From positions 744,001 through 808,000 of the forward strand of contig NZ_CP020038.1 in NCBI RefSeq assembly GCF_002157225.2: 64,000 nucleotides of DNA. Direction: 5' to 3'. Source of the stretch: Agarilytica rhodophyticola (GTDB lineage: Bacteria; Pseudomonadota; Gammaproteobacteria; Pseudomonadales; Cellvibrionaceae). A program made the position numbers and the translations under genes. This document shows, piece after piece, positions 28,410 to 38,447 of the stretch (position 1 is its first letter; each line of letters starts with the position of its first letter). Under the pieces are notes generated by a model that ran no database searches, was not told where the DNA came from, and saw nothing but the letters and a program-made list of their open reading frames with translations.

Positions 28410-29321
28410 TTGAGTTTTTTAAGTCCGCCTTTTCAAGGAGTTTTATTGGCTATTTCTGCTTACATTTTGTGGGCTCTTTCGCCTGTCTATTTTAAAGCGC
28501 TAAGTTTTATTTCAGCTACTGAGATCCTAGCGCACAGAGTTTTAGGGGCAACGTTATTTCTAGTAGCAATCGTCTTTTTATTCAAACGATATAATCGTTT
28601 TAAGGGCATATGGGGTAATTCAAGAATACTAGTAGGGCTAGCGCTATCCACCATATTAATTGCGATCAATTGGGGTATTTTTATTTGGTCCGTACACAAC
28701 AATTTACTGCTCAGTGCTAGTCTCGGATACTTTATAAATCCTTTGTTTAGTATTTTATTTGGCATGCTTTTTTTAAGGGAAAAGTTAGACTTTCTCAGTA
28801 AGTGTGCTGCAGGACTGTGCTTGTTTGCGGTAGTGTTAGAGTTATTTACTTTTGGTAGCTTGCCCCTTGTGGCGCTTATTCTTGCATTTTCTTTCGCATC
28901 CTATGGTTTGGTGCGAAAAAAACTGGGTCTTGATAGTTTGACCGGTTTGACCGTTGAAACCGGCTTACTTTTTCCTTTTGCTCTGGCTTATTTAATATTT
29001 AGTGATAGTCCAAGCCTAGATTTCACTAGTTTTAGTTGGCAGCATAGTGTCTTGATTTTAATGGCTGGGCCTGTGACGGCGGTGCCTCTGATATTCTTCG
29101 CTGCGGCGGCCAACCGAATCAGCTTAACCTCAATGGGCTTTTTTCAGTACATTGTTCCCACTAGCATCTTTCTACTAGCAGTCATGGTTTACGATGAAAC
29201 CCTCAGAATTGAGAGATTGTTAACCTTCATATTCATTTGGCTAGCTTTGCTTCTGCTTATCTTCAATTCCATACGAAAGACAATGAAGAAAAGATCTCTC
29301 GCTTATGTTTCAACATCGTGA
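28410..29321 (+). CDS. rarD: EamA-family transporter RarD
   Basis: The 303-residue protein has ten predicted membrane helices and the RarD opening FQGVLLAISAYILWALSPVYFKAL, with the conserved INWGIFIWSVHNN and SLGYFINPLFSILFG. RarD proteins are drug/metabolite transporters whose substrate is unclear. The TTG at 28410 is the best start; GGTAAG lies upstream. Confidence 0.85.
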   Translation: MSFLSPPFQGVLLAISAYILWALSPVYFKALSFISATEILAHRVLGATLFLVAIVFLFKRYNRFKGIWGNSRILVGLALSTILIAINWGIFIWSVHNNLLLSASLGYFINPLFSILFGMLFLREKLDFLSKCAAGLCLFAVVLELFTFGSLPLVALILAFSFASYGLVRKKLGLDSLTGLTVETGLLFPFALAYLIFSDSPSLDFTSFSWQHSVLILMAGPVTAVPLIFFAAAANRISLTSMGFFQYIVPTSIFLLAVMVYDETLRIERLLTFIFIWLALLLLIFNSIRKTMKKRSLAYVSTS

Positions 29322-29538
29322 GTTGAGTGTGTTGGCCAGTCCGGTAGCTTAGCGTTAGAAACAAGGTAAACCGTTGATGTGGTGCGATAATGCCTCACCT
29401 ATCTACCACGAGATGCCATATACTATTGATATTAAATTTAGAGGACTCAACAACGTGTGTTGTGTCGATACAATGATGGTAGCTTTCACAAGATACTATG
29501 GCTAAAACTTCACCAAATCACATTAGATTTATAGCTTA

Positions 29539-30639
29539 ATGCATATGTTGAAAACATTGACGCAGAAGCTCATGTCCGAGCGGGCCTACCAATTTTGGGC
29601 ACTTAACCTTTTCGGCTGGTTGGGTTACGGTTTTTTCGTTTCACTAAGTGCTTTCTTATGGCAAAAGAACCTAATGTTTCAAGTGTTTTATGCAGCTTTT
29701 GCCACCGTTTTTGGTCTCATACTCAGCTTGGTGATGCGGGCCTGTTATCGTCGTTTTTGGAATATGGCTCCAATTGCAAGAAGCTTATATTCCCTGCTTG
29801 TTGTTGCTGTTGCTACAGGGCTCTGGGCTTATATCAAGATGATTGCTTTTCGGGAAGGCGTTGGTCAGCCAGAGCATGTTGATGTGATATCGGAGTATAT
29901 TGCCTGGTATACCTACTCCTTTTTTATTTTATTAAGCTGGGCGGCGTTATATTTCGGTATTAAGTACTACCAAATGTTACAAGAAGAGAGACGACGCACT
30001 TTAAAAGCAACGGCGATGGCCCATCAAGCTCAACTGAAGATGCTTCGCTACCAACTTAATCCACATTTTCTTTTTAATACACTCAACGCAATTTCTACCT
30101 TAATTCTTGAGAGTCAGACCAGGGTGGCCAATACTATGGTCACAGAGCTGTCAAAGTTTTTGCGTTACTCCTTAGAAAATGACCCGATGCAAAAAGTGAC
30201 ACTTGCTCAGGAAATTGTTGCTCTTGAACTGTATCTAAATATTGAAAAGGTCCGTTTTGAGGAGCGCCTGAGGCTTAACTTTGATGTCGATGATAAGGCG
30301 CGCGCGGGGTTGATTCCCAGCATGCTTTTGCAGCCATTAGTGGAGAACTCAATAAAATATGCCGTTTCCAAAAACGAAAGCGGCGGTACTATTTCTTTGG
30401 TTGCAAAAGTATTTGCTGGAGAGTTGTTGATTGAAGTTGCCGATGATGGCCCTGGTATTGAAATGGTCGATAACAAATTACCCGCATTTAAAGGTGTTGG
30501 CTTATGCAACTTTAAAGAGAGACTTGCAGAAATATACGCTGCTGATCACGCCTGTCAGTTTAGTAATATTAAGCCAAATGGTTTAAAGATTAGTATACGT
30601 ATTCCATATGAAACCCACGTGCCGGAGGCCGCTAAGTGA
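29539..30639 (+). CDS. Sensor histidine kinase (LytS/YehU type)
   Basis: The 366-residue protein has four to five N-terminal membrane helices (about 15-145) and a His_kinase domain with the phospho-acceptor His176 in YQLNPHFLFNTLNAIS. The ATPase has N-box VENSIKYAVS and G-box EVADDGPGIE. This is the LytS/YpdA group. It overlaps the next gene, the LytTR regulator, by four bases, and the two form a two-component system. Confidence 0.93.
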   Translation: MHMLKTLTQKLMSERAYQFWALNLFGWLGYGFFVSLSAFLWQKNLMFQVFYAAFATVFGLILSLVMRACYRRFWNMAPIARSLYSLLVVAVATGLWAYIKMIAFREGVGQPEHVDVISEYIAWYTYSFFILLSWAALYFGIKYYQMLQEERRRTLKATAMAHQAQLKMLRYQLNPHFLFNTLNAISTLILESQTRVANTMVTELSKFLRYSLENDPMQKVTLAQEIVALELYLNIEKVRFEERLRLNFDVDDKARAGLIPSMLLQPLVENSIKYAVSKNESGGTISLVAKVFAGELLIEVADDGPGIEMVDNKLPAFKGVGLCNFKERLAEIYAADHACQFSNIKPNGLKISIRIPYETHVPEAAK

Positions 30640-31445
30640 AAGAACCCATTACCACTATAATTGTTGACGACGAGTCTCTTGCAAGAAGAGGGTTAAAAAT
30701 TCGCTTACAAGAATTTGACGATATTACTATTGTTGGTGAATGTTCTAATGGTCGGGATGCTTTGGATATGATTATCGAAAAACAACCAAAGCTGATGTTT
30801 TTGGATATTCAAATGCCTGGTCTCGATGGCTTCGATGTGGTTAAAGGTATGCAGGGCGACGATATGCCTATGGTGGTGTTTGTGACCGCATTCGACCAGT
30901 ACGCTGTTGACGCTTTTAATGTGCATGCCGTCGACTATATTTTAAAACCGGTTGAGGAAGAACGTTTACAACAGGCAGTTGAAAAAGCTCGCGCAAAACA
31001 ACAGGAAAAAGGCGCTTTATCGGATAAAGAAAAATTGCTCGACCTTATTGGCGATATAACCGGTAAAAAGCCTGGTAATGTAGATGATCTGTTAAATGAG
31101 CACAGCGAGCCAAAACAACAATATTCAGATAAAATATCTATTAAAGATGGCAGTAATGTCACCATCGTAAAAACTCAGGATATTAATTGGATCGACGCTG
31201 CCGGCGATTATATGTGTGTTCATGTTGGCGATAACATACATATTATGCGTATCACCATGAAACAACTTGAAGCTCAATTAGACCCAGACGTATTTCAGCG
31301 TGTCCACCGTTCAACTATTGTCAATTTAAATCAGGTAAAGCAGGTTTGTTCCCATATGAATGGTGAATACTACTTGATGCTGGAGTGTGGTGCGCGCTTA
31401 AAGATGAGTCGAACATTTAAAGATAAAGTAAAACATTTTTTGTAG
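30636..31445 (+). CDS. LytTR-family response regulator
   Basis: The 269-residue protein has a receiver domain (DDE at 11-13, phospho-acceptor Asp57 in MFLDIQMPGLDGF, Lys in ILKPVEEERLQQ) and a C-terminal LytTR DNA-binding domain (about 165-268, including VFQRVHRSTIVNLNQV). It is partner of the histidine kinase overlapping it by four bases. The targets are not visible, but the RND operon beginning about 520 bases downstream is a candidate. Confidence 0.93.
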   Translation: MKEPITTIIVDDESLARRGLKIRLQEFDDITIVGECSNGRDALDMIIEKQPKLMFLDIQMPGLDGFDVVKGMQGDDMPMVVFVTAFDQYAVDAFNVHAVDYILKPVEEERLQQAVEKARAKQQEKGALSDKEKLLDLIGDITGKKPGNVDDLLNEHSEPKQQYSDKISIKDGSNVTIVKTQDINWIDAAGDYMCVHVGDNIHIMRITMKQLEAQLDPDVFQRVHRSTIVNLNQVKQVCSHMNGEYYLMLECGARLKMSRTFKDKVKHFL

Positions 31446-31966
31446 GGCTAACAGAAATCTAAAAAGTTAGAGATGGACTTCTAGCGGAATCTAAGTGTTG
31501 GTTCAAATGCTCTTAATTTGGTTGGCATTTTCCAGGCTGAGGATTAATAGCCTGGTTATCTCGCTTATAGATTAGAAGCAATTAAAACGCAATAAAGTAG
31601 AATAAACGCTATAAGAATCGGCAGGTCATTCCTTTCATCGACGCTTTAACGCATCTCCTTATCCACTAATCGTATATTTGCGATTGGATCTCTTGTACTT
31701 TGCTAAAGTCTATACTTCCAGAGCTGAATCATTGGTGCCCTTTAGATAAAGATTCTAATCTTTGCCCATTAATAATGAATAAAGGCCCTTTAATGGAACT
31801 TCATCATTCTATTTTGTCATACGAACAACATAGATATAAGTGAAAATAATTTTTCCAGCTGTGATTCAGCTCCATCAAATCTTATTCGACGTTATTTCAT
31901 ATTTTTGAGTGTTATTGTTATGAAATAATTTCTAGTTAACTTCCTTGTAGTGGAGGGTTGAGCCCA
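31446..31966. other. Intergenic stretch with a short hairpin
   Basis: CCAGGCT (31532-31538) pairs with AGCCTGG (31549-31555), with a weak T-rich tail, and could end the kinase/regulator transcript. GGAGGG at 31952-31957 is the ribosome binding site of the next gene. No gene was seen. Confidence 0.5.
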
Positions 31967-34900
31967 ATGAGCTTGACTGCAAGTGCGTTAAAAAATCCTG
32001 CCGCAGCCGCTGTAGGGGTTGCCATTCTATTATTTTTCGGGGTATTCAGCCTAAGTAAATTACCTATTCAGTTATTTCCTGATATCGAGAATCCTCAGAT
32101 ATCGATTCAAACTGGTTGGCGTGGCGCCTCTCCCAAAGAAGTAGAGTCAGAGATTGTCGAGCCTATTGAAGACGTGCTGCAAGGTCTGCCGGGTGTAAAA
32201 GAAATGTCCGCAAATGCCAATAGTGGATTTGCTTGGATAAATCTCCAGTTCGATATTAATACCGACATGCAGGAGGCCATGCTCAGTGTTATTAGTCGAA
32301 TGAATAGACTACCGCCATTACCAAGGGATGCTAATCCTCCTACCGTATCTTTAGGTGGCGGAGGTGGCGGTACTCCTGCACTGACATGGTTTTTTCTACA
32401 AGTTTTACCAGGCAATGATCAGTCAATTGAAGATTATGTACCCTTTGCTGAAAATGTCATCCGGCCACGAATCGAAGCCATATCAGGAGTTTCTAGAGTC
32501 AGTGTTGGCGGTGGTAACGATGCTGGTGCACAGGAGTTAGTAATTGAATTTGATCCCCAAAGAGCTGCTCAGCTTAACATTTCCATTCCTTCGGTTGCCG
32601 CTTCTTTGGGGCAGTCGGAAGATATTTCAGCAGGCTTTGTTAATGTCGAACGCCGTCGCTACATGGTGCGCTTTGCGGGGCGATTTACCCCCGAACAGCT
32701 AAGTGCTATGGTGCTTGACTGGCGAGATGGTCGTCCTATTTTGTTAGGGGATATTGCCGATGTTGAAGTTAAGCATATCGAACGTAATAGCCTCGGCCGA
32801 CAAAATGGCAACCCTGCCATCGGTATTAGAATTGACAGACAGAGCGGTGCTAATGTTCTTGAAACCTTAACGCGAGTCAAAGCTGAAGTAGAGAGAATCA
32901 GAGAAGACGTGCTCGCGCCTAAGGGACTTGATATGCAACAGTCCTTCGACGCTTCAGTGTTTATTTATCGCGCCATCAACCTTGTTACAGGTAATTTATT
33001 TGCCGGAGTCTTTCTTGCAGTCGGCGTCTTATGGTGGTTCTTACGACGTTTCCGTGCAACCTTGATTGTTGCCATGGCGATTCCGATTTCTCTACTTGGA
33101 ACTTTTATCGTTCTGAGTTTTGTTGGGCGCACGTTGAATGTGATCTCTCTGGCTGGCCTTGCCTTTGCTGTGGGTATGGTATTGGACGCAGCGATTGTGG
33201 TACTTGAAAATGTCGTGCGTTTAAGGGAAAAGGGCGAGCAACCCATGGATGCGGCACTTAAAGGCGCTAATCAAGTGTGGGGAGCTTTACTTGCTTCTAC
33301 TGCCACCACTGTGGCGATTTTTGTTCCGGTAGTATTTTTAAAAGACATCGAAGGACAACTCTTCGGGGATCTAGCACTCACCATTGCTATTGCTGTTGTT
33401 ATCTCTTTAATTGTGGCTGTGGCAGTGGTGCCTTTGGCATCAAAGCAGTGGCTTAAAGAAGCTAAGTTAAAAGATCATCATGAAGCCACATGGCATAAGA
33501 TCACTTCGCTAGTTATGGCTTTAACGAGTACCGCACGTAAGCGCTGGGCATTAATTGGGGGATTAATGGCAGTCCCAGCCTTATTGACGTACCTATTGCT
33601 CCCAGAGCTTGATTATTTGCCGCCGGTAAAACGTGATGCGGTAGATACTTTCTTTCAATACCCACCGGCTACCAATATTGATGTTATTGAAAAAGATGTT
33701 ATCGCAAAAATAGAAGAGCGCATGCAGCCGTATATGGACGGTGTGAAGGAACCTGCACTAAAAAATTACTATATTTTTGTCTGGCCTGGTGGCACCGGCG
33801 GAAGCATGGGGGCAAGAGTAAAAGATCAGTCCAAAGTAGGGATGTTAGAAAAAGTAATTAAAGAAGAAATTACCGCTGATATTCCAGATGTCAGAGCCTT
33901 TAGTGCTCAGGGGAATTTATTTGGTCGCTTTGGGGGTGACCGCTCAATTCCGATTCATATTCAAAGTCGCGATACAGAAGCTGTGCGCTCTTTAGCCCGA
34001 GATGCGATGGGGTGGTTAAATGAAGCTTTACCAGAAGCTCAGGTACGGCCTGAACCCAGCCTACAGCAAGCTGAGCCCGAGCTGCGCTTGCTACCTAACG
34101 ATCGCAGCATTCAAGAAAAGGGATGGAGCCGTCGTGAAATAGCTAGTGTTGTCCGCACTATGGGTAACGGCATGTATGTGGGTGAATACTTCGATGGTGT
34201 TAGACGATTAGATATTATTTTAAAAGCGAAGAAATGGCCTAATCCTGAAGCTTTAGGTACTACACCAATTGCTACGGCCAATGGCAGTGTTGTGCCCTTA
34301 AATGAGTTAGTTGATGTGACGCGCACTGTAGGGCCGGACCGTATTAATCGTGTTGATCGTCGTCGTACCACCACCTTGATTGTTTCTCCACCTGAAAATA
34401 TGTCCTTAGAAAGAGCACTCAATATTATAAAAACAGAGGTCGCGCCTAAAATTGTGGCGGCCTTACCTGAAGATGGGAATATTCATTACGGTGGTAGCGC
34501 AGATAGTTTGAAAAAAGCTCTGGCGACCATGTCTGAGAACTTCTTTGTTGCACTCGGTATTTTATTCTTGCTGATGAGTGCACTCTTTCGTTCTCTGAAA
34601 GATAGTTTGCTGGTGATACTTGCGATGCCATTAGCAACAGTCGGTGGCGTCATTGCTCTTCAATTACTTAACTTGATTAGCTTTCAACCTCTCGATTTGT
34701 TGACCATGATAGGTTTTATTATTCTTCTCGGGCTGGTTGTTAATAATGCCATTTTATTGGTACATCAAACGCGTAGTGCTGAGCGTGAAGGTGTTAGCAG
34801 GCACCATGCTGTGGAGCAGGCTCTGCGCCTGCGTTTACGCCCTATCTTTATGAGTACTCTGACCAGTATTTTCGGTATGCTCCCTTTACTTATTATGCCC

Positions 34901-35089
34901 GGCGAAGGCAGTGTTATTTATCGAGGCCTAGCTGCCGTAATTGTCGGTGGAATGAGTATAAGCACCATATTTACATTAGTTTTACTTCCTTGCTTTTTAC
35001 GAATGGGTGAGTCATCCCCAAAATTAATTTCCAGTGGTGACCCGAAAGATCCAACGATAGAAAAGAGAAAACTGGAAGTGGTGGCTTGA
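31967..35089 (+). CDS. RND efflux transporter permease (second system)
   Basis: About 1040 residues. The N-terminus carries the RND opening (LFPDIENPQISIQTGWRGAS) and the central membrane block with VISLAGLAFAVGMVLDAAIVVLEN, and the second half has FIILLGLVVNNAILLVHQTR. It is less like the first system than the two are like other RND families, suggesting independent origins. The start is the ATG at 31967, which has GGAGGG nine bases upstream; the in-frame TTG at 31958 overlaps it. The adaptor follows after 43 bases. Confidence 0.9.
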   Translation: MSLTASALKNPAAAAVGVAILLFFGVFSLSKLPIQLFPDIENPQISIQTGWRGASPKEVESEIVEPIEDVLQGLPGVKEMSANANSGFAWINLQFDINTDMQEAMLSVISRMNRLPPLPRDANPPTVSLGGGGGGTPALTWFFLQVLPGNDQSIEDYVPFAENVIRPRIEAISGVSRVSVGGGNDAGAQELVIEFDPQRAAQLNISIPSVAASLGQSEDISAGFVNVERRRYMVRFAGRFTPEQLSAMVLDWRDGRPILLGDIADVEVKHIERNSLGRQNGNPAIGIRIDRQSGANVLETLTRVKAEVERIREDVLAPKGLDMQQSFDASVFIYRAINLVTGNLFAGVFLAVGVLWWFLRRFRATLIVAMAIPISLLGTFIVLSFVGRTLNVISLAGLAFAVGMVLDAAIVVLENVVRLREKGEQPMDAALKGANQVWGALLASTATTVAIFVPVVFLKDIEGQLFGDLALTIAIAVVISLIVAVAVVPLASKQWLKEAKLKDHHEATWHKITSLVMALTSTARKRWALIGGLMAVPALLTYLLLPELDYLPPVKRDAVDTFFQYPPATNIDVIEKDVIAKIEERMQPYMDGVKEPALKNYYIFVWPGGTGGSMGARVKDQSKVGMLEKVIKEEITADIPDVRAFSAQGNLFGRFGGDRSIPIHIQSRDTEAVRSLARDAMGWLNEALPEAQVRPEPSLQQAEPELRLLPNDRSIQEKGWSRREIASVVRTMGNGMYVGEYFDGVRRLDIILKAKKWPNPEALGTTPIATANGSVVPLNELVDVTRTVGPDRINRVDRRRTTTLIVSPPENMSLERALNIIKTEVAPKIVAALPEDGNIHYGGSADSLKKALATMSENFFVALGILFLLMSALFRSLKDSLLVILAMPLATVGGVIALQLLNLISFQPLDLLTMIGFIILLGLVVNNAILLVHQTRSAEREGVSRHHAVEQALRLRLRPIFMSTLTSIFGMLPLLIMPGEGSVIYRGLAAVIVGGMSISTIFTLVLLPCFLRMGESSPKLISSGDPKDPTIEKRKLEVVA

Positions 35090-35132
35090 TCACCAAAATA
35101 TGCTGCCTATTAATGGATAACAGGAATTGATC

Positions 35133-36239
35133 GTGATTGTTAAAATGATAAACGCTATAAAACAATATATACAACCGAAGGTTCCGGCCTTAAATATAGC
35201 ACTTTCGATTGGAACTGCTGCATTTATGGTCAGTAATATTTCTTTTGCTCAACCTTCGTCATCACCTGCGGTGGTAGAAATTGCGCTGGCAAAAACTACG
35301 CAAGTCTCACCACAAGTATGGGTGCCCGGCTCTGTTATCAGCCGAGAAGATTCCAATATCGCCTCCGAAGTGACAGGTGTTCTCCACTTCGTGGCTGAAG
35401 TTGGTGATATCCTAAAAAAAGGCGATACCGTCGCCCGGGTTAATGAGCATCAGTTACAGCTGCAACTACGTCGAGATAAGGCTGAATTAGCACGTTTAGA
35501 GTCTCGCTTGGGTTTTGCACAAAAGCAATTAGATAGAACGTTAAGCCTCGCCCAAACAAGTAGTACAGCAGAGTTTAGAATTGATGAATTAACCAGTCAA
35601 AGGGACGTGTTGCAACAAGAAATTGCGCTTGCAAAAGTTCAACAAGAGCAAACGCAATATCTTCTTGACCGCTCTAATATTATTGCCCCTTTCGATGGGG
35701 TGGTGGTAGAACGTTTTCAACAGCCGGGAGAATATGTGGGGTTAGGAGAAGAACTTGTACGTTTGGTTAATACCCGTGCCCTTGAAATAAGTGCCAGAGC
35801 CCCGGTAGATGTTAGCCGTTTTATTACACCCAATTCAAAAATCAAAATTAAAGCACAAGATAAATATTTTAATTCGACAATTCGTAGTGTTATTCCTGTA
35901 GGTGATCCAATATCTCGTATGCTAGAAGTGCGTGTTCACTTGGATGGAGAATGGGTTATTGGCGATGCAGTAAGCTTATCTTTAAACAACGGGCCTAGTG
36001 TTTCTGCTGTTACTATTCCACGTGATGCCTTAGTTTTGCGTAACGATACGGTATTTGTTTATCGTGTCAATGAAAAAGATGTTGCTGAAAAAATCAGTGT
36101 TGTTCTGGGGACAGGAAACGATCAAAATATTTCAGTGTCTGGTGCGTTAAAAGCGGGAGATCGCGTTGTCATTCGCGGCGCAGAGCGTTTGCAAGATGGT
36201 CGAGAAGTGAACGTTATGAGCGATATTGCTACACGTTAA
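35133..36239 (+). CDS. RND efflux periplasmic adaptor (second system)
   Basis: A hydrophobic N-terminal segment of about 40 residues (signal or anchor) precedes an adaptor fold: lipoyl-like VITSREDSNIASEVTG-type strand, coiled-coil LRRDKAELARLESRLGF and barrel IIAPFDGVVVERFQQPGEYV. I choose the GTG at 35133, because AGGA lies seven bases upstream; the TTG at 35127 is too close to it. The gene is followed by a strong bidirectional terminator. Confidence 0.87.
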   Translation: MIVKMINAIKQYIQPKVPALNIALSIGTAAFMVSNISFAQPSSSPAVVEIALAKTTQVSPQVWVPGSVISREDSNIASEVTGVLHFVAEVGDILKKGDTVARVNEHQLQLQLRRDKAELARLESRLGFAQKQLDRTLSLAQTSSTAEFRIDELTSQRDVLQQEIALAKVQQEQTQYLLDRSNIIAPFDGVVVERFQQPGEYVGLGEELVRLVNTRALEISARAPVDVSRFITPNSKIKIKAQDKYFNSTIRSVIPVGDPISRMLEVRVHLDGEWVIGDAVSLSLNNGPSVSAVTIPRDALVLRNDTVFVYRVNEKDVAEKISVVLGTGNDQNISVSGALKAGDRVVIRGAERLQDGREVNVMSDIATR

Positions 36240-36291
36240 TGCTTTTCAGTTAACCAACGATATAAATATAGTAAAAATTTGCGCGGGTAAA

Positions 36292-36327
36292 ATATATTGT
36301 CCACCTCGAAGCGAGGGGACAATATAT
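36292..36327. terminator. Bidirectional terminator at the island boundary
   Basis: ATATATTGTCC (36292-36302) pairs with GGACAATATAT (36317-36327), enclosing a CCTCG/CGAGG stem with an AAG loop and one bulged A at 36303. T-rich tracts flank both sides. It serves the convergent RND adaptor (ending at 36239) and the repeat-protein gene (ending at 36351), and marks the change to AT-rich DNA. Confidence 0.8.
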
Positions 36328-36350
36328 ACATTTTAAACAATAACTGCTAA

Positions 36351-38000
36351 TTAGGCTGCTACTGAATCTCTGTACTTTTGTGCATCAGCTTTGTCAATTA
36401 GACCATCATTGTAAACACTGCTCATGCCTGTCACTTTAGCATTATCCATTTTACTTAGCTCTCCAGGCTTACCTAGGTAGTATTCCGCGATCTTTTTAAC
36501 TTCGTCTGAGCCGTTAGCTGCAGCATCCATTAAGCTTTCTTTACTGATAAATTTCTTACCGCCACTGAGTGCGTCAAAGTTTTTAACAAGGCCGTCTGCC
36601 ATGCTGGTTTTCTCTTGTTTAGCTGCACCTACAGCTTTATCCGCATACATTTTTGCATCCGTTGAGTCTATTTTTGCATCGTTGTAAGCGCTATGCATAC
36701 CAGTTACCTTAGCGTTGTCCATTTTGCTAAGTTCCTGAGGGTTCTTTAAGAAAAACTGAGCAACTTCTTTATCCTTTCCAGTCCCTTCTGTCGCTACTTT
36801 CTGTAAACTCTCTGGAGTAACAAAACCATCCTTACCTTTAAATTTATCGAAGTTATCGCTTAAATGTGTAGCCATATCCGCAGTCTTTTCTAGGCTAGGT
36901 GCTGCAGGTTTCATAGCGGCTTTGATAGCATCTGAGACAGCTGTTGGGCTGGAATTGCCTGCAGTACCAAAGTTTTTGTCCACAGCTTCTCTTGCTTGAT
37001 TAGCCATAGCGCCTGCATATTTATCTGCAAACATAGTCGCATCATTTTTATTAATTTTGCCATCATCAAATGCTGCACTACCTGGTTTTACTCCAGGGTG
37101 GGCATTATCCATTTCCCTTAAAGCATCTGGGTTAGCTAAAAAGAATTGAGCGGCTTTTTTGTCTTCACCTGAGCCTTCAGTTGCCATTTTTTGTAAAGTT
37201 TCAGGCGTTATATGACCATTTTTATCTGCAAACTTGTCAAAGTTATTTTTAAGGTGGTCTCCGAATTTAGCCTTATTTTGTGTCGTTGGCGCTAGATCAC
37301 CGTTATTTGGTTGTGCGGCAGCCGGTGCTTGAGTTTGCGCTGGGGCCTGTGCACTTTCTGATGCTTTATCATTTTTTCCTAGCAACATTTCTAATAACAG
37401 TTTAATAATGTTAAGTAATAACATCATCATCATGTTATTGCTGCCTGAACTTTTCGCTTGCTGAGGTTGCTGCTGAGGCTGTGTTTGCTGAGGAGCCTCT
37501 TGCTTAGCAATGTCTGCTTTCTTAGCTTTAGAAGCCTTTTGCAGTTCACTCATTACGAAACGTCCATCATTCATTGTTTGAACACCTGAATTTCCATTCT
37601 CCATTTGTTTAAGAGCTTCAGGATCTTTTAACATTTGTTTTGCTGCTTTTTGTTGCTCAGGCGTTCCATTTAGAGCCATTTTATATAAACCGGTAGTTGT
37701 CGCTACTCCGTTTTTACCGTCTTCGCCGCTAAAGCCAAGTAAGGCTTTGTAATTATCCGGCTTTTGTAATGTATCTAATGCATTTAAAGTAGCTTTATCA
37801 TTTTGTAATTGCGGGTTTTGTTTAGGTGAATTAGCTACCTGAGAGCTATCGCCACCACCGAATGAAATAGGGCCACCTGTAGTAGTGGTAGTTGTAGTGG
37901 TAGTTGTAGTAGTGGTAGTCTTAGTTGTACTACCATCATTCATTGAAAAAGAAGGTATGATTGGTAGGTTTGATGTTGCTAGTGGCACAGGCTGTTTCAT
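36351..38000 (-). CDS. Large repeat protein, candidate T3SS translocator or effector (HrpK/NolX-like arrangement)
   Basis: The 549-residue protein has a Ser/Thr-rich N-terminus with a run of 14 Thr (residues 28-41), a first repeat (about 70-158), a Gln-rich linker, a hydrophobic segment at 190-207 (MMMMLLLNIIKLLLEMLL) and three further repeats (about 247-335, 370-455, 460-549). Each repeat holds an acidic loop of the DKNGHITPETLQKMA type and a FFLxxPxELxKMDNA stretch. The repeats recall EF-hand-like domains in the HrpK/NolX translocators, but this is not sure. A single hydrophobic segment in the middle fits a membrane-inserting secreted protein. It lies within the T3SS island. No HrpL-like box was found upstream. 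Confidence 0.5.
   Translation of the reverse strand: MKQPVPLATSNLPIIPSFSMNDGSTTKTTTTTTTTTTTTTTGGPISFGGGDSSQVANSPKQNPQLQNDKATLNALDTLQKPDNYKALLGFSGEDGKNGVATTTGLYKMALNGTPEQQKAAKQMLKDPEALKQMENGNSGVQTMNDGRFVMSELQKASKAKKADIAKQEAPQQTQPQQQPQQAKSSGSNNMMMMLLLNIIKLLLEMLLGKNDKASESAQAPAQTQAPAAAQPNNGDLAPTTQNKAKFGDHLKNNFDKFADKNGHITPETLQKMATEGSGEDKKAAQFFLANPDALREMDNAHPGVKPGSAAFDDGKINKNDATMFADKYAGAMANQAREAVDKNFGTAGNSSPTAVSDAIKAAMKPAAPSLEKTADMATHLSDNFDKFKGKDGFVTPESLQKVATEGTGKDKEVAQFFLKNPQELSKMDNAKVTGMHSAYNDAKIDSTDAKMYADKAVGAAKQEKTSMADGLVKNFDALSGGKKFISKESLMDAAANGSDEVKKIAEYYLGKPGELSKMDNAKVTGMSSVYNDGLIDKADAQKYRDSVAA
37878..37919. repeat. Trinucleotide repeat (ACN)14 coding for poly-Thr
   Basis: Fourteen consecutive Thr codons (act, aca, acc) in the repeat-protein gene make a simple trinucleotide tract. 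Length change would alter the Thr count without shifting the frame. Confidence 0.85.
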
Positions 38001-38447
38001 ATTGTGTAATCTCCGTAGTTCAATATTAGAAATGCATAAAAATATTACATGAGCATCTAATAAGTAGTGCCTATCGATGCAATGTATAGGTGAGTAGTAA
38101 AATAGAACAAATAATTCTGTTTTTTTTAAAAGTTATTTTGATTTATTTGATACGGTCGATTTGATATAAAAAATATAATATATCTTTTATTGGTCTTAAG
38201 AATTTCCGAACTTCTAGTTGAAATGGTTTTTGAGTTTTTAAATAATGCAAATGCCATCTCGTTTTAAAATAAAAAAATAATACTTTTTATTTTAAAGAGC
38301 CATATCAAGACGTTGTTAGCATGTTAAGTATAAGAAATTAGTCTGAAATAAGAGTTGAAAATTCCTAATATTAAGTATTTGCGATACTTAATATTAGGTA
38401 ATCGTACAAGATTAGTATGAAAAGTAGGAGTATATATGTAGGATATA
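38001..38447. other. Intergenic stretch, AT-rich
   Basis: This lies between the repeat-protein gene and a small minus-strand gene. GGAG eight to ten bases before the ATG at 38000 is a good ribosome binding site. I found no HrpL-like box, and no gene with a ribosome binding site. Confidence 0.4.

Noticed and set aside
37878-37919. Phase-variable tract in the repeat-protein gene
   Set aside because: The unit is three bases, so slippage would not switch the gene on or off; only length change remains possible.
38017-38022. GTTCA upstream of the repeat-protein gene as a HrpL-like box
   Set aside because: No matching second half at the needed distance, and it lies too close to the start codon.
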